Translations under genes and position numbers: made by a program
Assembly: GCA_029974595.1 (NCBI GenBank)
Contig: JARKRC010000046.1
Coordinates: forward strand, 47,081 to 111,080
Length of the DNA: 64,000 nt
Source of the DNA: Ereboglobus sp.
GTDB taxonomy: Bacteria; Verrucomicrobiota; Verrucomicrobiia; Opitutales; Opitutaceae
Direction: 5' to 3'
The notes under the pieces: model-generated
Told to the model about the DNA's origin: nothing
Database searches by the model: none
Seen by the model: only the letters and a program-made list of their open reading frames with translations
Shown: one piece after another, positions 9,845 to 19,553 of the stretch
Layout: every line of letters begins with the position of its first letter
Position numbering within the stretch: the first letter of the stretch is position 1

Positions 9845-11002
9845 ATGATGGCGGGCGCCCCGATTACTCTTCCGGTCGATGTTGCACGGCGCTTTCACCG
9901 ACGCGCGGTCGGCCTGGATGCGCCTCATGCAAGCGTGGGCGCGGCGATTGCTCATCATGGCTACGTGCAGATCGACCCGATCAATGTGTGCGGACGCATG
10001 CACGATTTGATTTTGCGCAATCGCGTGGCGAATTATGCGGAGGGGGATTTGATGCGGCACGTGCATGGAAAAAACGGAGCGGGGATCGCGCCGGGAAGGC
10101 GCGTGGCGTTTGAACATCACTTGCCGGGGCGCGGAATCCTGGTGGCGTTTGGCAACGAGGCGTGGCCGTATTTGCGCGGGGTGATGCGCGATCGCCAGAC
10201 GCGCGTGAATGCGTGGTGGGGCAAACTCGACGCGGAACAGGAACGCATGGCGAAACGCGTGCTCGCGGAGATCGCGGAGCGCGGGCCGTTGTCGAGCGAT
10301 GATATTGAGCATGGCGACAGGTCGGTTGATGCGTGGGGAACGAGCGGACGGCTCGTGCGCACGACGCTGGACAGGCTTTTTTTTCACGGGCGTGTGTTGA
10401 TCGCGCGGCGAAGCGGAGGCGAGGGCGGCGGTGTTGTGGGAACGCGGCGCGTGTATGATTTGCCGGAGCGGGTGCTGTCGGCAAAAGTGTTGGCAATGCC
10501 TGAACCCGGCGCGGAGGAGGCGGCCCGGTGGCTGGTGTTGTTGAAATTGCGGCAGCACCGGCTGGTCATGTTGAAGAAAAGCGAAGTCGCGCTCGTGGAG
10601 GACGCGGTGCGCGCGGTGAAGGTCGAAGGCGTGGCGGGGATGTTGTATGTTTTGCGGGAGGATGTGGCGTTGCTGGGAAAAGAGGGAGAAAAGCGGCGGG
10701 ATGCCGTTTCCACTCTGCTGCTGGCGCCGCTTGATCCGTTGATTTATGACCGGCGGCTGACGAGCCGGTTGTGGGGTTTTGATTATACGTGGGAGGTGTA
10801 TGTGCCGGAGGCGAAGCGTGTGCGCGGTTACTACGCGTTGCCGGCGCTGGCGGGCGTGGAGTTTGTCGGGCATGTCGATCCGAAGGCGGATCGCACCCGG
10901 AAAAAGCTGACAGTGATCGGGCGCAGTTTGCGCCGCGGGCACAAGGCGGGCGACGCGATCAAAGGGCTGGCGCGGTTTTTGGGGCTGAATTCAAAAGGAT
11001 GA
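9845..11002 (+). CDS. YcaQ-family winged-helix DNA glycosylase
   Basis: HTH_42/YcaQ family: a base-excision glycosylase built of winged helices that unhooks crosslinks or removes bulky alkylated bases. YVQIDPINV near residue 41 carries the Q-aliphatic-D motif described for the AlkX branch of the family. The C-terminal part has the typical PLDPLIYDRRLTSRLWGFDY segment. 385 residues. Starts 9 bp after the PfkB stop and is probably in the same transcript; an upstream TTG at 9839 is possible. Substrate specificity is inferred. Confidence 0.85.
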   Translation: MMAGAPITLPVDVARRFHRRAVGLDAPHASVGAAIAHHGYVQIDPINVCGRMHDLILRNRVANYAEGDLMRHVHGKNGAGIAPGRRVAFEHHLPGRGILVAFGNEAWPYLRGVMRDRQTRVNAWWGKLDAEQERMAKRVLAEIAERGPLSSDDIEHGDRSVDAWGTSGRLVRTTLDRLFFHGRVLIARRSGGEGGGVVGTRRVYDLPERVLSAKVLAMPEPGAEEAARWLVLLKLRQHRLVMLKKSEVALVEDAVRAVKVEGVAGMLYVLREDVALLGKEGEKRRDAVSTLLLAPLDPLIYDRRLTSRLWGFDYTWEVYVPEAKRVRGYYALPALAGVEFVGHVDPKADRTRKKLTVIGRSLRRGHKAGDAIKGLARFLGLNSKG

Positions 11003-11008
11003 AATTGC

Positions 11009-11043
11009 GGAACACGGGCTGGAAGCCCGTGCCACTCGATCCG
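11009..11043. repeat. Dispersed palindrome class A, single module
   Basis: One hairpin (CACGGGCTGGAAGCCCGTG) with the GCCACTCGATCC tail, filling the 42-bp gap between two convergent genes. It may double as a transcription stop but has no T-tract. Confidence 0.7.
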
Positions 11044-11044
11044 G

Positions 11045-12874
11045 TCAGTCGATGATGCGGACGCCGCCGAGGTCGGCGCTGGCGACGTCGCGGGCGTAGG
11101 CGCGGAGGGCTTTGCTCACGATGCGGTCGCGGATCGGTTTGTAGGCGAGGGGGCTGCGGGCTTCCTCTTCCTTGCGGCGCGCGGCGAGCTCGGCGTCGGT
11201 CACGGCGAGGTGGATTTTGCGGGCGGGAATGTCGATTTCGATTTTGTCGCCGTCGCGGACGAGCGCGATGGCGCCGCCGCTGGCGGCTTCGGGCGAGACG
11301 TGGCCGATGCTCAGGCCGCTGGTACCTCCGCTGAAACGGCCGTCGGTAATGAGGGCGCATTGCTTGCCGAGGTGTTTCGATTTGATGTAGCTCGTGGGAT
11401 AGAGCATTTCCTGCATGCCGGGGCCGCCTTTGGGGCCTTCGTAGATGATGACGACGATGTCGCCGGCTTTGATCTGGTCGAGGAGGATGGCCTGGCAGGC
11501 GGCGTCCTGCGAGTGGAAGACGCGCGCGGCGCCGGTGAACTTGTGGATGCTTTCGTCAACGCCGGCGGTTTTCACGACGCAGCCTTTTTCGGCGATGTTG
11601 CCTTTGAGGATGGCGAGGCCGCCGTCGCGGGTGTAGGCATGCGCGGCGTCGCGGATGCAGCCGGCGGCGCGGTCGGTGTCGAGGGTTTTGTAGGTGCTCT
11701 CCTGACTGCCCATTTTCTGGCTGGGGCGGTTAGCGGGCGCGGAGGCGTAGATGCGGATGGCTTCGGGGTCGGGAGTGTTTTGGGCGACGTTGTATTTTTC
11801 GATGGCTTGGGCGAGGGTGAGGTGATCGACGCGGGGGAGGGTGGTGTCGATGAGTCCGGCGGCGGCGAGCTCGGCCATGATGCCGAGGATGCCGCCCGCG
11901 CGGTTGACGTCCTGAATGTGGTATTTTTCGGTGTTGGGGGCGACTTTGCAGAGACAGGGGACGCGGCGGGAGAGGGCGTCCATATCGTCCATCGTGAAGT
12001 TGACCTGGGCTTCGTTGGCGATGGCGAGGATGTGGAGGATGGTGTTGGTGGAGCCGCCCATGGCGATGTCGAGGGCCATGGCGTTTTGGAATGCCTGGCG
12101 GGTGGCGATGTTGCGGGGGAGGACGGAGGCGTCGCCGTCGCGGTAGTATTTGTAGGCGTTTTGGACGATGAGGCGTGCGGCGTCCTTGAAGAGCTGGATG
12201 CGGTTTTTGTGGGTGGCGACGATGGTGCCGTTGCCGGGGAGGGCGAGGCCGATGGCTTCGTTGAGGCAGTTCATGGAGTTGGCGGTGAACATGCCGGAGC
12301 AGGAGCCGCAGGTGGGGCAGGCGAGGTGCTCGAGTTTTTCGATTTGGGAGTCGGGGATGGCGTCGTCGGCGGACTCGATCATGACGTTGATGAGGTCGAG
12401 GTGGCGGTCGCCGAGCTCGCCGGCTTCCATGGGGCCGCCGGAGACGAAGATGGCGGGGATGTTGAGGCGCATGGCGGCCATCAACATGCCGGGGGTGATT
12501 TTGTCGCAGTTGGAAATGCAGATCATGGCGTCGGCTTTGTGGCCGTTGATCATGTATTCGATGGAGTCGGCGATGAGGTCGCGGGAGGGGAGGGAGTAGA
12601 GCATGCCGTCGTGGCCCATGGCGATGCCGTCGTCGATGGCGATGGTGTTGAACTCGGCGGCGAAGGAGCCTTGGGCTTCGATTTCGCGTTTCACGAACTG
12701 GCCGATTTCGTGGAGGTGGGTGTGGCCGGGGACGAATTGGGTAAACGAGTTGACGATGGCGATGAGGGGCTTGCCCATTTGGGCGTCGGTCATGCCGGCG
12801 GCGCGCCAGAGGGAGCGGGCGCCCGCCATGCGGCGGCCTTGCGGTGTGGTGTCGGAGCGGAGGGAGTGCTTCAT
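11045..12874 (-). CDS. ilvD: Dihydroxy-acid dehydratase
   Basis: Dehydrates dihydroxy acids to 2-keto acids, the shared third step of valine/isoleucine biosynthesis; Fe-S enzyme. [19 protein letters not shown] and [19 protein letters not shown] hold the cluster cysteines, and [20 protein letters not shown] lies near the C terminus. 609 residues from the ATG at 12874 ([10 protein letters not shown]), the normal length. Standalone; no other ilv gene is near. A tandem TAGGAC repeat lies upstream. Confidence 0.95.
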   Translation of the reverse strand: MKHSLRSDTTPQGRRMAGARSLWRAAGMTDAQMGKPLIAIVNSFTQFVPGHTHLHEIGQFVKREIEAQGSFAAEFNTIAIDDGIAMGHDGMLYSLPSRDLIADSIEYMINGHKADAMICISNCDKITPGMLMAAMRLNIPAIFVSGGPMEAGELGDRHLDLINVMIESADDAIPDSQIEKLEHLACPTCGSCSGMFTANSMNCLNEAIGLALPGNGTIVATHKNRIQLFKDAARLIVQNAYKYYRDGDASVLPRNIATRQAFQNAMALDIAMGGSTNTILHILAIANEAQVNFTMDDMDALSRRVPCLCKVAPNTEKYHIQDVNRAGGILGIMAELAAAGLIDTTLPRVDHLTLAQAIEKYNVAQNTPDPEAIRIYASAPANRPSQKMGSQESTYKTLDTDRAAGCIRDAAHAYTRDGGLAILKGNIAEKGCVVKTAGVDESIHKFTGAARVFHSQDAACQAILLDQIKAGDIVVIIYEGPKGGPGMQEMLYPTSYIKSKHLGKQCALITDGRFSGGTSGLSIGHVSPEAASGGAIALVRDGDKIEIDIPARKIHLAVTDAELAARRKEEEARSPLAYKPIRDRIVSKALRAYARDVASADLGGVRIID

Positions 12875-12947
12875 GATGAGCGTGGTGTAAAAGTGAGAAT
12901 ATAGGGGGGCTTGGGACGCGGGGGCCATTGAAAAAAGTGGGGTGAGG

Positions 12948-13010
12948 ATAGGACTAGGAATAGGACCTGTACGACAGATAGGACCGATGGGACTGGTAGG
13001 ACGGGTAGGA
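12948..13010. repeat. Degenerate tandem TAGGAC repeat
   Basis: Seven or so variants of a unit like GATAGGACC or GGTAGGACG in about 60 bp, spaced 7-13 bp, between the ilvD start and the bamD terminator. I see no promoter or coding signal that explains it. Confidence 0.6.
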
Positions 13011-13013
13011 CAT

Positions 13014-13047
13014 AAAAAAGGCGGGCGATGGGGGCCCGCTTTTTTTT
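13014..13047 (-). terminator. Rho-independent terminator after bamD
   Basis: Stem GCGGGC (13021-13026) with GCCCGC (13034-13039), loop of 7, A-run on one side and T-run on the other, so it can work on both strands. It lies 20 bp past the stop of the last gene of the rpmF-plsX-fabH-bamD run. Confidence 0.85.
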
Positions 13048-13067
13048 GAAGGAGATTTTTTTGAGGG

Positions 13068-14114
13068 TTAGAAGATGCCTAGGAATTTCTTTTTCTTTTT
13101 CTTCGGGGTTTCGGTGGCTTTGGCAGCGGCGGCTTCGACCTCGGTGAGGCGTTTGCGGGCGAGGATGGCGATTTCAGAGTCGGGATAGACGGTGATGGCT
13201 TCGTTGTAGAAGACTCGGGCGGCTTTGTAATTGGAGCGCTTTTTGAAGTAGAAATCGGCTATCTTGATTTTGCTTTCAGCCATGATTTTTTTCATGTTGT
13301 TGAGGCCTTTTTCCGCTTTGCCGATGTGAGCGTCGTTGGGGTAGAGGATCATGAAGTCCTCATAGTAGGTGATCGCTTCCTTGGTGGAGCCTTGGTCGTA
13401 GTAGGGGCCGTCGACGAGCGAGGAATAGGTGTCGGCAATCTTGATGTAGGCTTCGGGGGTGAGGGTGGAGCCGGCGTAGTTGTTGATGAGGCGGTCGAGG
13501 GCGTAGAGCGCTTCCTCGGTGTTGCCGAGGCGCTGGTGACCGGCGGCAATGTTCATGAGGCAGAGAGGAGCGTAGTCGGAATAGGGGGCGTTGAAGAGGA
13601 TGGTTTCAAAATACTGGATGGCTTTTTCGCGGTTGGTGAAGCCGGGGAATATCCAGAGGAAGTGTCCACGGGCGCCGTTGAGGTAGGCGGCGGCGATGGT
13701 GTATTGTTCGCCGACGATCTGGTTGAAGCGCGTGGTGTTGGGATAGCGGCTGAGGACGACTTGGTAGGCTTCGAAGGCCTTGGTGAATTTGCGTTGTTCG
13801 AAGCGGAGTGTCGCGGCGCGATACATGGCCTCGGGGGCGTAGATGGAATTGGAATAGCGTTTGCCGACGCGTTCGTAGGATTTGATGGCTTGTTTGATGG
13901 AGCCTTTTTCCTCGTTTTCACGCGCGGTGTTCATTATTGCGAGGGCGTTGCGCCCGTCGGGACCGGTAAGTCCGGTGAGGATGCCGCCTTCGGCTTTCCA
14001 GCCGGTTTGAGGAGTCCAAATGAGATCGGCGGCAAGTCGCGCCGGATGCGCCACGAGGGTGATGAGTGCGAGAGCCAGGAGGATGTGATGGAGTGTGGCG
14101 GTGCGGATGGACAT
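13068..14114 (-). CDS. bamD: BamD-like tetratricopeptide outer-membrane assembly protein
   Basis: Periplasmic TPR protein of the beta-barrel assembly machine, inferred from repeat structure. An N-terminal signal segment ([21 protein letters not shown]) is followed by five or six TPR-like units such as [21 protein letters not shown] and [16 protein letters not shown]. 348 residues. There is no lipobox cysteine, so unlike E. coli BamD it would not be lipid-anchored by this start. It ends in a basic tail ([11 protein letters not shown]). It starts 11 bp after fabH, so it is the last gene of that operon. bamA is elsewhere in the window. Confidence 0.75.
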   Translation of the reverse strand: MSIRTATLHHILLALALITLVAHPARLAADLIWTPQTGWKAEGGILTGLTGPDGRNALAIMNTARENEEKGSIKQAIKSYERVGKRYSNSIYAPEAMYRAATLRFEQRKFTKAFEAYQVVLSRYPNTTRFNQIVGEQYTIAAAYLNGARGHFLWIFPGFTNREKAIQYFETILFNAPYSDYAPLCLMNIAAGHQRLGNTEEALYALDRLINNYAGSTLTPEAYIKIADTYSSLVDGPYYDQGSTKEAITYYEDFMILYPNDAHIGKAEKGLNNMKKIMAESKIKIADFYFKKRSNYKAARVFYNEAITVYPDSEIAILARKRLTEVEAAAAKATETPKKKKKKFLGIF

Positions 14115-14125
14115 GTGAAATAGGA

Positions 14126-15238
14126 TTACCAGCGAACGAGTGCCGCGCCGTAGGTCAAGCCCGCTCCGAAGGCGAGGAAGAGCGTGATTTCGCCGGGGCG
14201 GATGCGTCCGGAGCGGCGGGCTTCGTCGAGCGCGATTGGAATGGAGGCGGCGGAAGTGTTGCCGTAGCGGTCAAGATTCACGAAGATGCGGTCGAGCGAG
14301 TAATTAAGGTTTTTGGCGATGGCGTCGATGATGCGCCGGTTGGCCTGGTGCGGAATGACAAGAGCGATTTGATCGGTGGTGAGGTTGTGTTGTTCCAGAA
14401 TTTCCCGCGCGGAGCGTTCCATTTCGCGGACGGCGATTTTGAAAACTTCCTTGCCTTTCATGCGGATGAAATGGCGGCGCTGGGCATAGGTGTCGGGCGT
14501 GTGGGGGTGGAGGGAGCCGCCAACGGGAATGTGGAGGAGTTCGGCATCGGGCGTGCAATAGAGGCGCACGCCGAGGATCTCGGGGGGAAGGGTGTGGGCG
14601 CGGATAGGGGAGAAATGGAGACCGGCGAAAGTGGCTTTGCGGGCGCGGGTGAGGCCGAGGATGGCGGCTCCAGCGCCGTCGCCGAAGAGGACGCAGGTGT
14701 TGCGATCCTGCCAGTCAGTGATGGCGGAAAGTTTTTCGGAACCGACAATGAGGGCGTGCTTGTAGCGGCCGCTGGCGATCATGGCCCAGGCGGTGTCGAG
14801 CGCGTAGAGGAAACCGGTGCAGGCGGCGTTGAGGTCGAAGCAGGGGATGCCGGAGCGCGCGCCGAGTTTTTGCTGCACGAATGTGGCGCAGGCGGGCATG
14901 GGGAGGTCGGGGGTGAGGGTGGCGACGATGATGAGGTCGATGTCGGCGGGCGCAAGGCCGGCGTCGGCGAGGGCGGCTTGGGCGGCGCGGGTGGCAAAGT
15001 CGGAGGTGACTTCACCGTTGGAGGCGATGCGGCGGGAGGAGATGCCGGTGCGGGTGCGAATCCACTCGTCGGTGGTGTCAATGCCCTGACGCGCGATGTC
15101 GTCGTTGGTGACGACGTTGCTCGGCGCGTAGGAGCCGGTGCCGAGGATGGCGATGGCGCCGCGAGCGATCGCGGCTTGGAGCGCAGGGCTGTTGAGAGCG
15201 TCGGAACTGGCTTCGGCGTAGAGATTGGTCGCGGGCAT
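14126..15238 (-). CDS. fabH: 3-oxoacyl-ACP synthase III
   Basis: Starts fatty acid synthesis by condensing acetyl-CoA with malonyl-ACP. Catalytic triad visible: Cys in DLNAACTGFLYALD, His in VIPHQANRRIIDAI, Asn in DRYGNTSAASIPIAL. About 370 residues from the ATG at 15238 (MPATNLYAEA), slightly long because of an N-terminal extension before AILGTGSYAP; a TTG at 15256 is less likely. Third gene of the rpmF-plsX-fabH order that is widely conserved in bacteria. Confidence 0.94.
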   Translation of the reverse strand: MPATNLYAEASSDALNSPALQAAIARGAIAILGTGSYAPSNVVTNDDIARQGIDTTDEWIRTRTGISSRRIASNGEVTSDFATRAAQAALADAGLAPADIDLIIVATLTPDLPMPACATFVQQKLGARSGIPCFDLNAACTGFLYALDTAWAMIASGRYKHALIVGSEKLSAITDWQDRNTCVLFGDGAGAAILGLTRARKATFAGLHFSPIRAHTLPPEILGVRLYCTPDAELLHIPVGGSLHPHTPDTYAQRRHFIRMKGKEVFKIAVREMERSAREILEQHNLTTDQIALVIPHQANRRIIDAIAKNLNYSLDRIFVNLDRYGNTSAASIPIALDEARRSGRIRPGEITLFLAFGAGLTYGAALVRW

Positions 15239-15313
15239 GGTGCGTGCGAATGACAAAATTTGCAGTTGGCTGTGCTCCGTTGACGCTGCCGGGCCGTGGG
15301 GGGCTGCGCCGTG

Positions 15314-16417
15314 TCAGGCGGCGGCGGGTTGCATAAGGGCGTTGGCCCGGGCGATGTCGGCAGCGATGAGCTGGTTGAGATCGATTTTGATCATTTCGCT
15401 GGCGTCATTGATCGCGTTTTTGAGCGCCTGGCGGTTGGCGGAGCCGTGAGCTTTGACGACGAGGCCGTTGACGCCGAGGAGGGGCGCGCCGCCGTAGCGT
15501 TCGGCTTTCAGGCGTTCGCGGAGAGCATTGAAGGCGCCTTTGGAGAGGGCGGCTCCGAGCATGCGAAGGGGGTTGGCCTTGAGATTCCGTTTGAGCTCGG
15601 TGGTGAAGAATTTGGCGAGGGATTCCCAGCTTTTCAGGCAGATGTTGCCGACAAAGCCGTCGCAGACGACGACGTCGATGGCAGGGCTTTCCTGCGTCCC
15701 GGCGGTGAAAACCTGGAAGCCTTCGACGGGGCCGGCGTAATTGATGATGTCGCCGAGTTTTTTGAGGGCTTCGTGGGTTTCGTTGGTGAGGGCGTTGCCT
15801 TTGCCTTCCTCGGTGCCGATGGTGAGGAGGCCCACGCGGGGGCGGGCGATGCCGAACTCGACGCGGGAAAAATGCGTGCCCATGATGGCGTTGTGCACGA
15901 GGTGTTCGGGTCCGGCCTCGGGGTTGGCCCCGGCGTCGATGAGGACAAAATGACCGCCGTCGCGCGGAATGATGGCGGAAAGAGCGGCGCGGTCGGCGCC
16001 TTCGAGGGTGCGGAGTTTGATGATGCTGGCGCCGACGAGGCAGCCGGTGTTGGCGCAACTGACAACGGCGCGGGCGGCTCCGAGTTTGACCAGTTCGATG
16101 GCGCGGATGGTCGAGGCGTCTTTTTTCTTTTTGAGGACGACGAGCGGTTTGTCGTCCATGGTGATGACTTCGGAGGCGTGGAAATAGGCAAGCTTGGGAT
16201 GCTGCTCGATGCCGGCGGCGGCGGCGTGTTTGCGCAGGATGGCTTCGTCGCCGACAAGAGTGATGGGCGCGATATCGGGAAACTCGGCCAGGGCGAGTTT
16301 GACGGCTGCGATAGCTTCGGCGGGGCCGAGGTCGCTGCCCATGGCGTCAACGGCTATGCGGTTGGCGCGTTGCACAGGGGGCACTGTATGCCCTGCCGCA
16401 GGTGTGATGGATTCCAT
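15314..16417 (-). CDS. plsX: Phosphate acyltransferase
   Basis: Makes acyl-phosphate from acyl-ACP, the donor for the first acylation of glycerol-3-phosphate in phospholipid synthesis. IAVDAMGSDLGP at the N terminus, ASEVITMDDKPLVVLKKKKD and the GCLVGASIIKLRTLEG segment are characteristic. 367 residues with a short extension before the conserved AVDAMG. 44 bp after rpmF and 75 bp before the fabH start at 15238, same strand. Confidence 0.94.
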   Translation of the reverse strand: MESITPAAGHTVPPVQRANRIAVDAMGSDLGPAEAIAAVKLALAEFPDIAPITLVGDEAILRKHAAAAGIEQHPKLAYFHASEVITMDDKPLVVLKKKKDASTIRAIELVKLGAARAVVSCANTGCLVGASIIKLRTLEGADRAALSAIIPRDGGHFVLIDAGANPEAGPEHLVHNAIMGTHFSRVEFGIARPRVGLLTIGTEEGKGNALTNETHEALKKLGDIINYAGPVEGFQVFTAGTQESPAIDVVVCDGFVGNICLKSWESLAKFFTTELKRNLKANPLRMLGAALSKGAFNALRERLKAERYGGAPLLGVNGLVVKAHGSANRQALKNAINDASEMIKIDLNQLIAADIARANALMQPAAA

Positions 16418-16461
16418 CGCGGACGGATGGATTGCGGAGCCGGGAGGCGTTTGTGACGGGG

Positions 16462-16641
16462 TTAGACCTCGACGTCAAGGATTTGGCGACCGCGATACAT
16501 GCCGTTGTTCGGATTGACGCGGTGAGGGCGGAACGCGGTGCCGTCGGTCGGATCGATCGCGTATTGCGGAGCCTTGAAGGCGTTGGCGGAGCGACGGAGC
16601 GCGCTGCGGCGTTTGGACTGTTTGCGTTTCGGATTAGCCAT
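16462..16641 (-). CDS. rpmF: 50S ribosomal protein L32
   Basis: 59 residues starting MANPKRKQSKRRSALRRSAN, the classic L32 opening, and ending GRQILDVEV. It has none of the CxxC pairs of zinc-binding L32 forms. It is read on the minus strand from the ATG at 16641 to the TAA at 16462-16464 and is easy to miss because of its size. Position immediately upstream of plsX is the conserved arrangement and supports the call. No clear Shine-Dalgarno precedes it. Confidence 0.93.
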   Translation of the reverse strand: MANPKRKQSKRRSALRRSANAFKAPQYAIDPTDGTAFRPHRVNPNNGMYRGRQILDVEV

Positions 16642-16749
16642 GATGGAAATGGATTGGTCGTTGAATGTTGTGTGACGTTGCGCGAGGTTTTGCCCCGGCG
16701 CTTGGAACTTGTGTGAAGGCGAGGGAGTAAAGGGTGTGTTTTGGCGGCG

Positions 16750-17427
16750 TCAAGCGTGTTGGTGGGGTAATTGGCGGGGTGGCGGCGCCGCGGCGGATGA
16801 TTTGCGTGTGCACCGGATCCAGATTACAAGAATGGCGATCAGGCTGCCCAAGGTGGCGAGAGCCATGTCCTTCTGCGGATCCCAGATGTCGCCTTGCGTG
16901 CCATTGTAAGCCAGCCCGAGGTCGCCGCCGAAGATTTCAGCCGCGACCCACTCGATAAGTTCATAGAGCATCGAGGAGGACATGATAATGCTGCAGGGCA
17001 CGAAGTGGCTCCAGAAACCGCGTTTGATCGGCGAAGTGGCGACGATGAGCTCGCGGAAGGGAAGGGTGAAAAGGAGGCCGTACAGGAAATGAACCACGCG
17101 GTCAAAGTGGTTGCGTCCGGGCGGGGCCGCGTGGCCGGTGAGGGCGGTCCACCATTCGCGGTAGGGAACTTCGGAATACGTCCAGTGCGCGCCGAGCTCG
17201 TGGATGCACAGAAAAATGAAGATGAACATCCAGCTGGCGCGCGAAAGGACGGGAATGAGTTTTTTGTGCCAGATGAAAACCGGCGCGAGCAGCACCAGGA
17301 CGATGGAGTTTTCCAGTATCCAATCCTGCGGGTAATGCGCGCCGATGCCGGAGCACACGGTGGCGGCGAGGAAGATTACCAAAAGAAGGACGATGTAACG
17401 CGGGCGCAAGGCCGGGACTGTGGTCAT
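16750..17427 (-). CDS. DUF2238 (YjdF-like) membrane protein
   Basis: 225 residues, about six membrane segments (for instance YIVLLLVIFLAATVCSGIGA, then SIVLVLLAPVFIW, SWMFIFIFLCIHELGAHW, and a C-terminal LATLGSLIAILVIWI). The motifs IHELGAHWTYSEVPY, NHFDRVVHFLYGLL and YNGTQGDIWDPQKDMA are those of the DUF2238 family, whose function is unknown. The ATG at 17427 is used; 40 upstream codons look like leader sequence. Same strand as rpmF, 108 bp upstream of it. Confidence 0.85.
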   Translation of the reverse strand: MTTVPALRPRYIVLLLVIFLAATVCSGIGAHYPQDWILENSIVLVLLAPVFIWHKKLIPVLSRASWMFIFIFLCIHELGAHWTYSEVPYREWWTALTGHAAPPGRNHFDRVVHFLYGLLFTLPFRELIVATSPIKRGFWSHFVPCSIIMSSSMLYELIEWVAAEIFGGDLGLAYNGTQGDIWDPQKDMALATLGSLIAILVIWIRCTRKSSAAAPPPRQLPHQHA

Positions 17428-17554
17428 AGATGTGTGCGGCCAAGTGAAACAAATGCGCCGCGCGCGTCGAGCACTGGAGCGGGGCGGCGTTTTTTTATCC
17501 TTTTCATTTCGCATTTCATTCCGCATTCCGCGTTTCGCACTCCGCATTCATTTC

Positions 17555-19465
17555 ATGGCTCTCGTCAACCTGCTCGACATCAATCTCGCCTTTGGCGGCC
17601 CGTCCGTCCTGGAAAACGTCAACTTCCAGGTCGATCCCGGCGAACGCGTCTGCTTGGTCGGGCGCAACGGCTCCGGCAAGACAACCCTCATGCGCGTGAT
17701 CGCCGGCGAGATCAAGCCGGACACCGGCGTCGTGTCGCGCCAGCCGGGCGCGCGGTTCGCGCGGCTGACGCAGGAGATTCCGACCGACGTAACCGGCACG
17801 GCGCACGACATCGTCAGCGCCGGACTCGTGGAAATCGCGCACGAGGAATTTTGGGAGCACGAATTGCGCCTCGAAAAATTGCTCGAGCGCATGCAAATCG
17901 ATCCGCGCGCCGAATTCGCCGCGCTTTCCGGCGGCTTGAAACGCCGCGTGCTCCTGGCGCGCGCTCTCGCGTCGCAACCGGACATGCTCCTGCTCGACGA
18001 GCCGACAAATCACCTCGATCTCGAATCGGTCCTGTGGTTGGAAAATTTCCTCCTCAACGAAAAAATCGCGCTGTTTTTCGTGACGCACGACCGCGCCTTT
18101 TTGCGCAAGCTCGCCACGCGCATCGTCGAGCTCGACCGCGGCATCATCACGAACTGGGACTGCCCGTATGACACCTATCTCGCGCGCCGCCAGGAACGCC
18201 TCGAAGCCGAGGAACGGCAGATGGCTGCCGCGGACAAAAAGCTCGCGCAGGAAGAGGAATGGGCGCGCCGCAAGCCGAGCGCGCAACGCAAACGCTCGGG
18301 CGCGCGCCTCGAAGCCCTTGCCGCGATGCGCGCCGAGCGCGCCGCCCGTCGCGAGCGCGCTGGCAACGTGAACATGCGCCTCGCCGAGGCCGACCGCTCC
18401 GGCGTGAAAGTCATCGAGGCGGAAAACGTATCGTTCGCGTATGGATCCAGTGGCACGGGCTGCCGGCCCGTGGGTTTGGAAAATCTCTCAGACGACGCTG
18501 ATGCGTCGTCACACGGGCCGGCAGCCCGTGCCACCCAACCCATCATCCGCGACTTCACGACCACAATCACGCGCGGCGACAAAATCGGCATCATCGGCCC
18601 CAACGGCTCCGGGAAGACCACGCTCATCAAACTCCTCCTCGGACAACTCGCGCCGACTGCCGGCACGATCAAGCACGGCACGAATTTGGAGGTCGTTTAC
18701 TTCGACCAGTTCCGCGCGCAGATCGACGACGACAAGACCGTGGCCGACAACATCGCCGGCGGAAACACGACTGTGACGATCGACGGACGCCAGCGGCACG
18801 TCATCACTTATTTGCAGGATTTTCTTTTCACGTCGCAACGCGCCCGCACTCCCGCGCGCGTGCTCTCCGGCGGCGAACGCAACCGCCTTCTTCTCGCGCG
18901 GCTCTTCACCAAGCCCGCCAACGTGCTCGTCCTCGACGAACCCACCAACGACCTCGATGCCGAGACGCTCGATCTCCTCGAAAACCTGCTCGTCGAATAC
19001 CAAGGCACGCTCCTCCTCGTGAGCCACGACCGCGACTTCCTCGATAATGTTGTCACAAGCACGATGGTCATGGAAGGCGACGGCCGCGTGAGCGAGTTTG
19101 TCGGCGGTTACGCCGACTGCGTGCGCCAGCGCGCCGTCTTCGCCGCCGCAGCCGCGGCCCGGAATGCCGAAATCCCGGATATAAAACCCCAGGCCCCGGA
19201 ATCAGCCTCCTCCGCGAAACGCGCCCGGCCCCGCAAACTGACCAACAAGGAAACACGCGAGCTCGAATCGCTCCCCGCGCAAATCGAGGCGCTCGAAACC
19301 GAGCAGGCCGCAATCACCGCGAAGCTCGCCGATCCCGATTTCTACAAGCGCGACCCCGCCGCCGCGCCGGCTGTCCGCGTGCGGCTCGACGCGCTCGAAG
19401 GCGAACTCGCGGCGGCGTATGCGCGCTGGGAGGAACTGGAGACGATCCGCGCGTCCGCCGCATAA
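17555..19465 (+). CDS. ABC-F ATPase, Uup-like, with in-frame repeat insertion
   Basis: Soluble twin-ATPase of the ABC-F class, which acts at the ribosome. Domain 1: GRNGSGKTTL, signature LSGGLKRRVLLARAL, Walker B LLLDEPTNHLDL. Domain 2: GPNGSGKTTLIKLL, LSGGERNRLLLARLF, VLVLDEPTNDLDA. A C-terminal coiled coil (from about residue 560, LTNKETRELESL onward) is as in Uup. 636 residues. Odd: residues 299-327, just before domain 2's first strand resumes at PIIRDFTTTI, are encoded by an 85-bp class A palindromic repeat that keeps frame. ATG at 17555 begins the family sequence (MALVNLLDIN). Confidence 0.9.
   Translation: MALVNLLDINLAFGGPSVLENVNFQVDPGERVCLVGRNGSGKTTLMRVIAGEIKPDTGVVSRQPGARFARLTQEIPTDVTGTAHDIVSAGLVEIAHEEFWEHELRLEKLLERMQIDPRAEFAALSGGLKRRVLLARALASQPDMLLLDEPTNHLDLESVLWLENFLLNEKIALFFVTHDRAFLRKLATRIVELDRGIITNWDCPYDTYLARRQERLEAEERQMAAADKKLAQEEEWARRKPSAQRKRSGARLEALAAMRAERAARRERAGNVNMRLAEADRSGVKVIEAENVSFAYGSSGTGCRPVGLENLSDDADASSHGPAARATQPIIRDFTTTITRGDKIGIIGPNGSGKTTLIKLLLGQLAPTAGTIKHGTNLEVVYFDQFRAQIDDDKTVADNIAGGNTTVTIDGRQRHVITYLQDFLFTSQRARTPARVLSGGERNRLLLARLFTKPANVLVLDEPTNDLDAETLDLLENLLVEYQGTLLLVSHDRDFLDNVVTSTMVMEGDGRVSEFVGGYADCVRQRAVFAAAAAARNAEIPDIKPQAPESASSAKRARPRKLTNKETRELESLPAQIEALETEQAAITAKLADPDFYKRDPAAAPAVRVRLDALEGELAAAYARWEELETIRASAA
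18450..18534. repeat. Class A bipartite palindrome inside the ABC-F gene
   Basis: Two perfect 23-bp inverted arms (18450-18472 and 18512-18534), each itself hairpin-forming (core CACGGGCTGCCGGCCCGTG), flank a 39-bp centre that holds another hairpin, GACGACGCTGATGCGTCGTC. The element adds about 28 codons without a stop or frame change. It is the only copy found inside a conserved gene in the window. Confidence 0.88.
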
Positions 19466-19553
19466 GGATATACGTCCATCTCTTTCAATCTCTTTTACTT
19501 TACGGCGTGACTGTTTCGCAATTCGCGTTCATAGATCATGTTTTCCATTTACC

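Noticed and set aside
11210..12904. 564-residue plus-strand frame opposite ilvD
   Set aside because: Antisense shadow rich in Gly/Val/Asp, typical of GC-rich DNA opposite a real gene.
12948..13010. The TAGGAC array as a CRISPR-like or VNTR coding repeat
   Set aside because: Unit length varies from 7 to 13 bp, no spacers, and no reading frame is kept.
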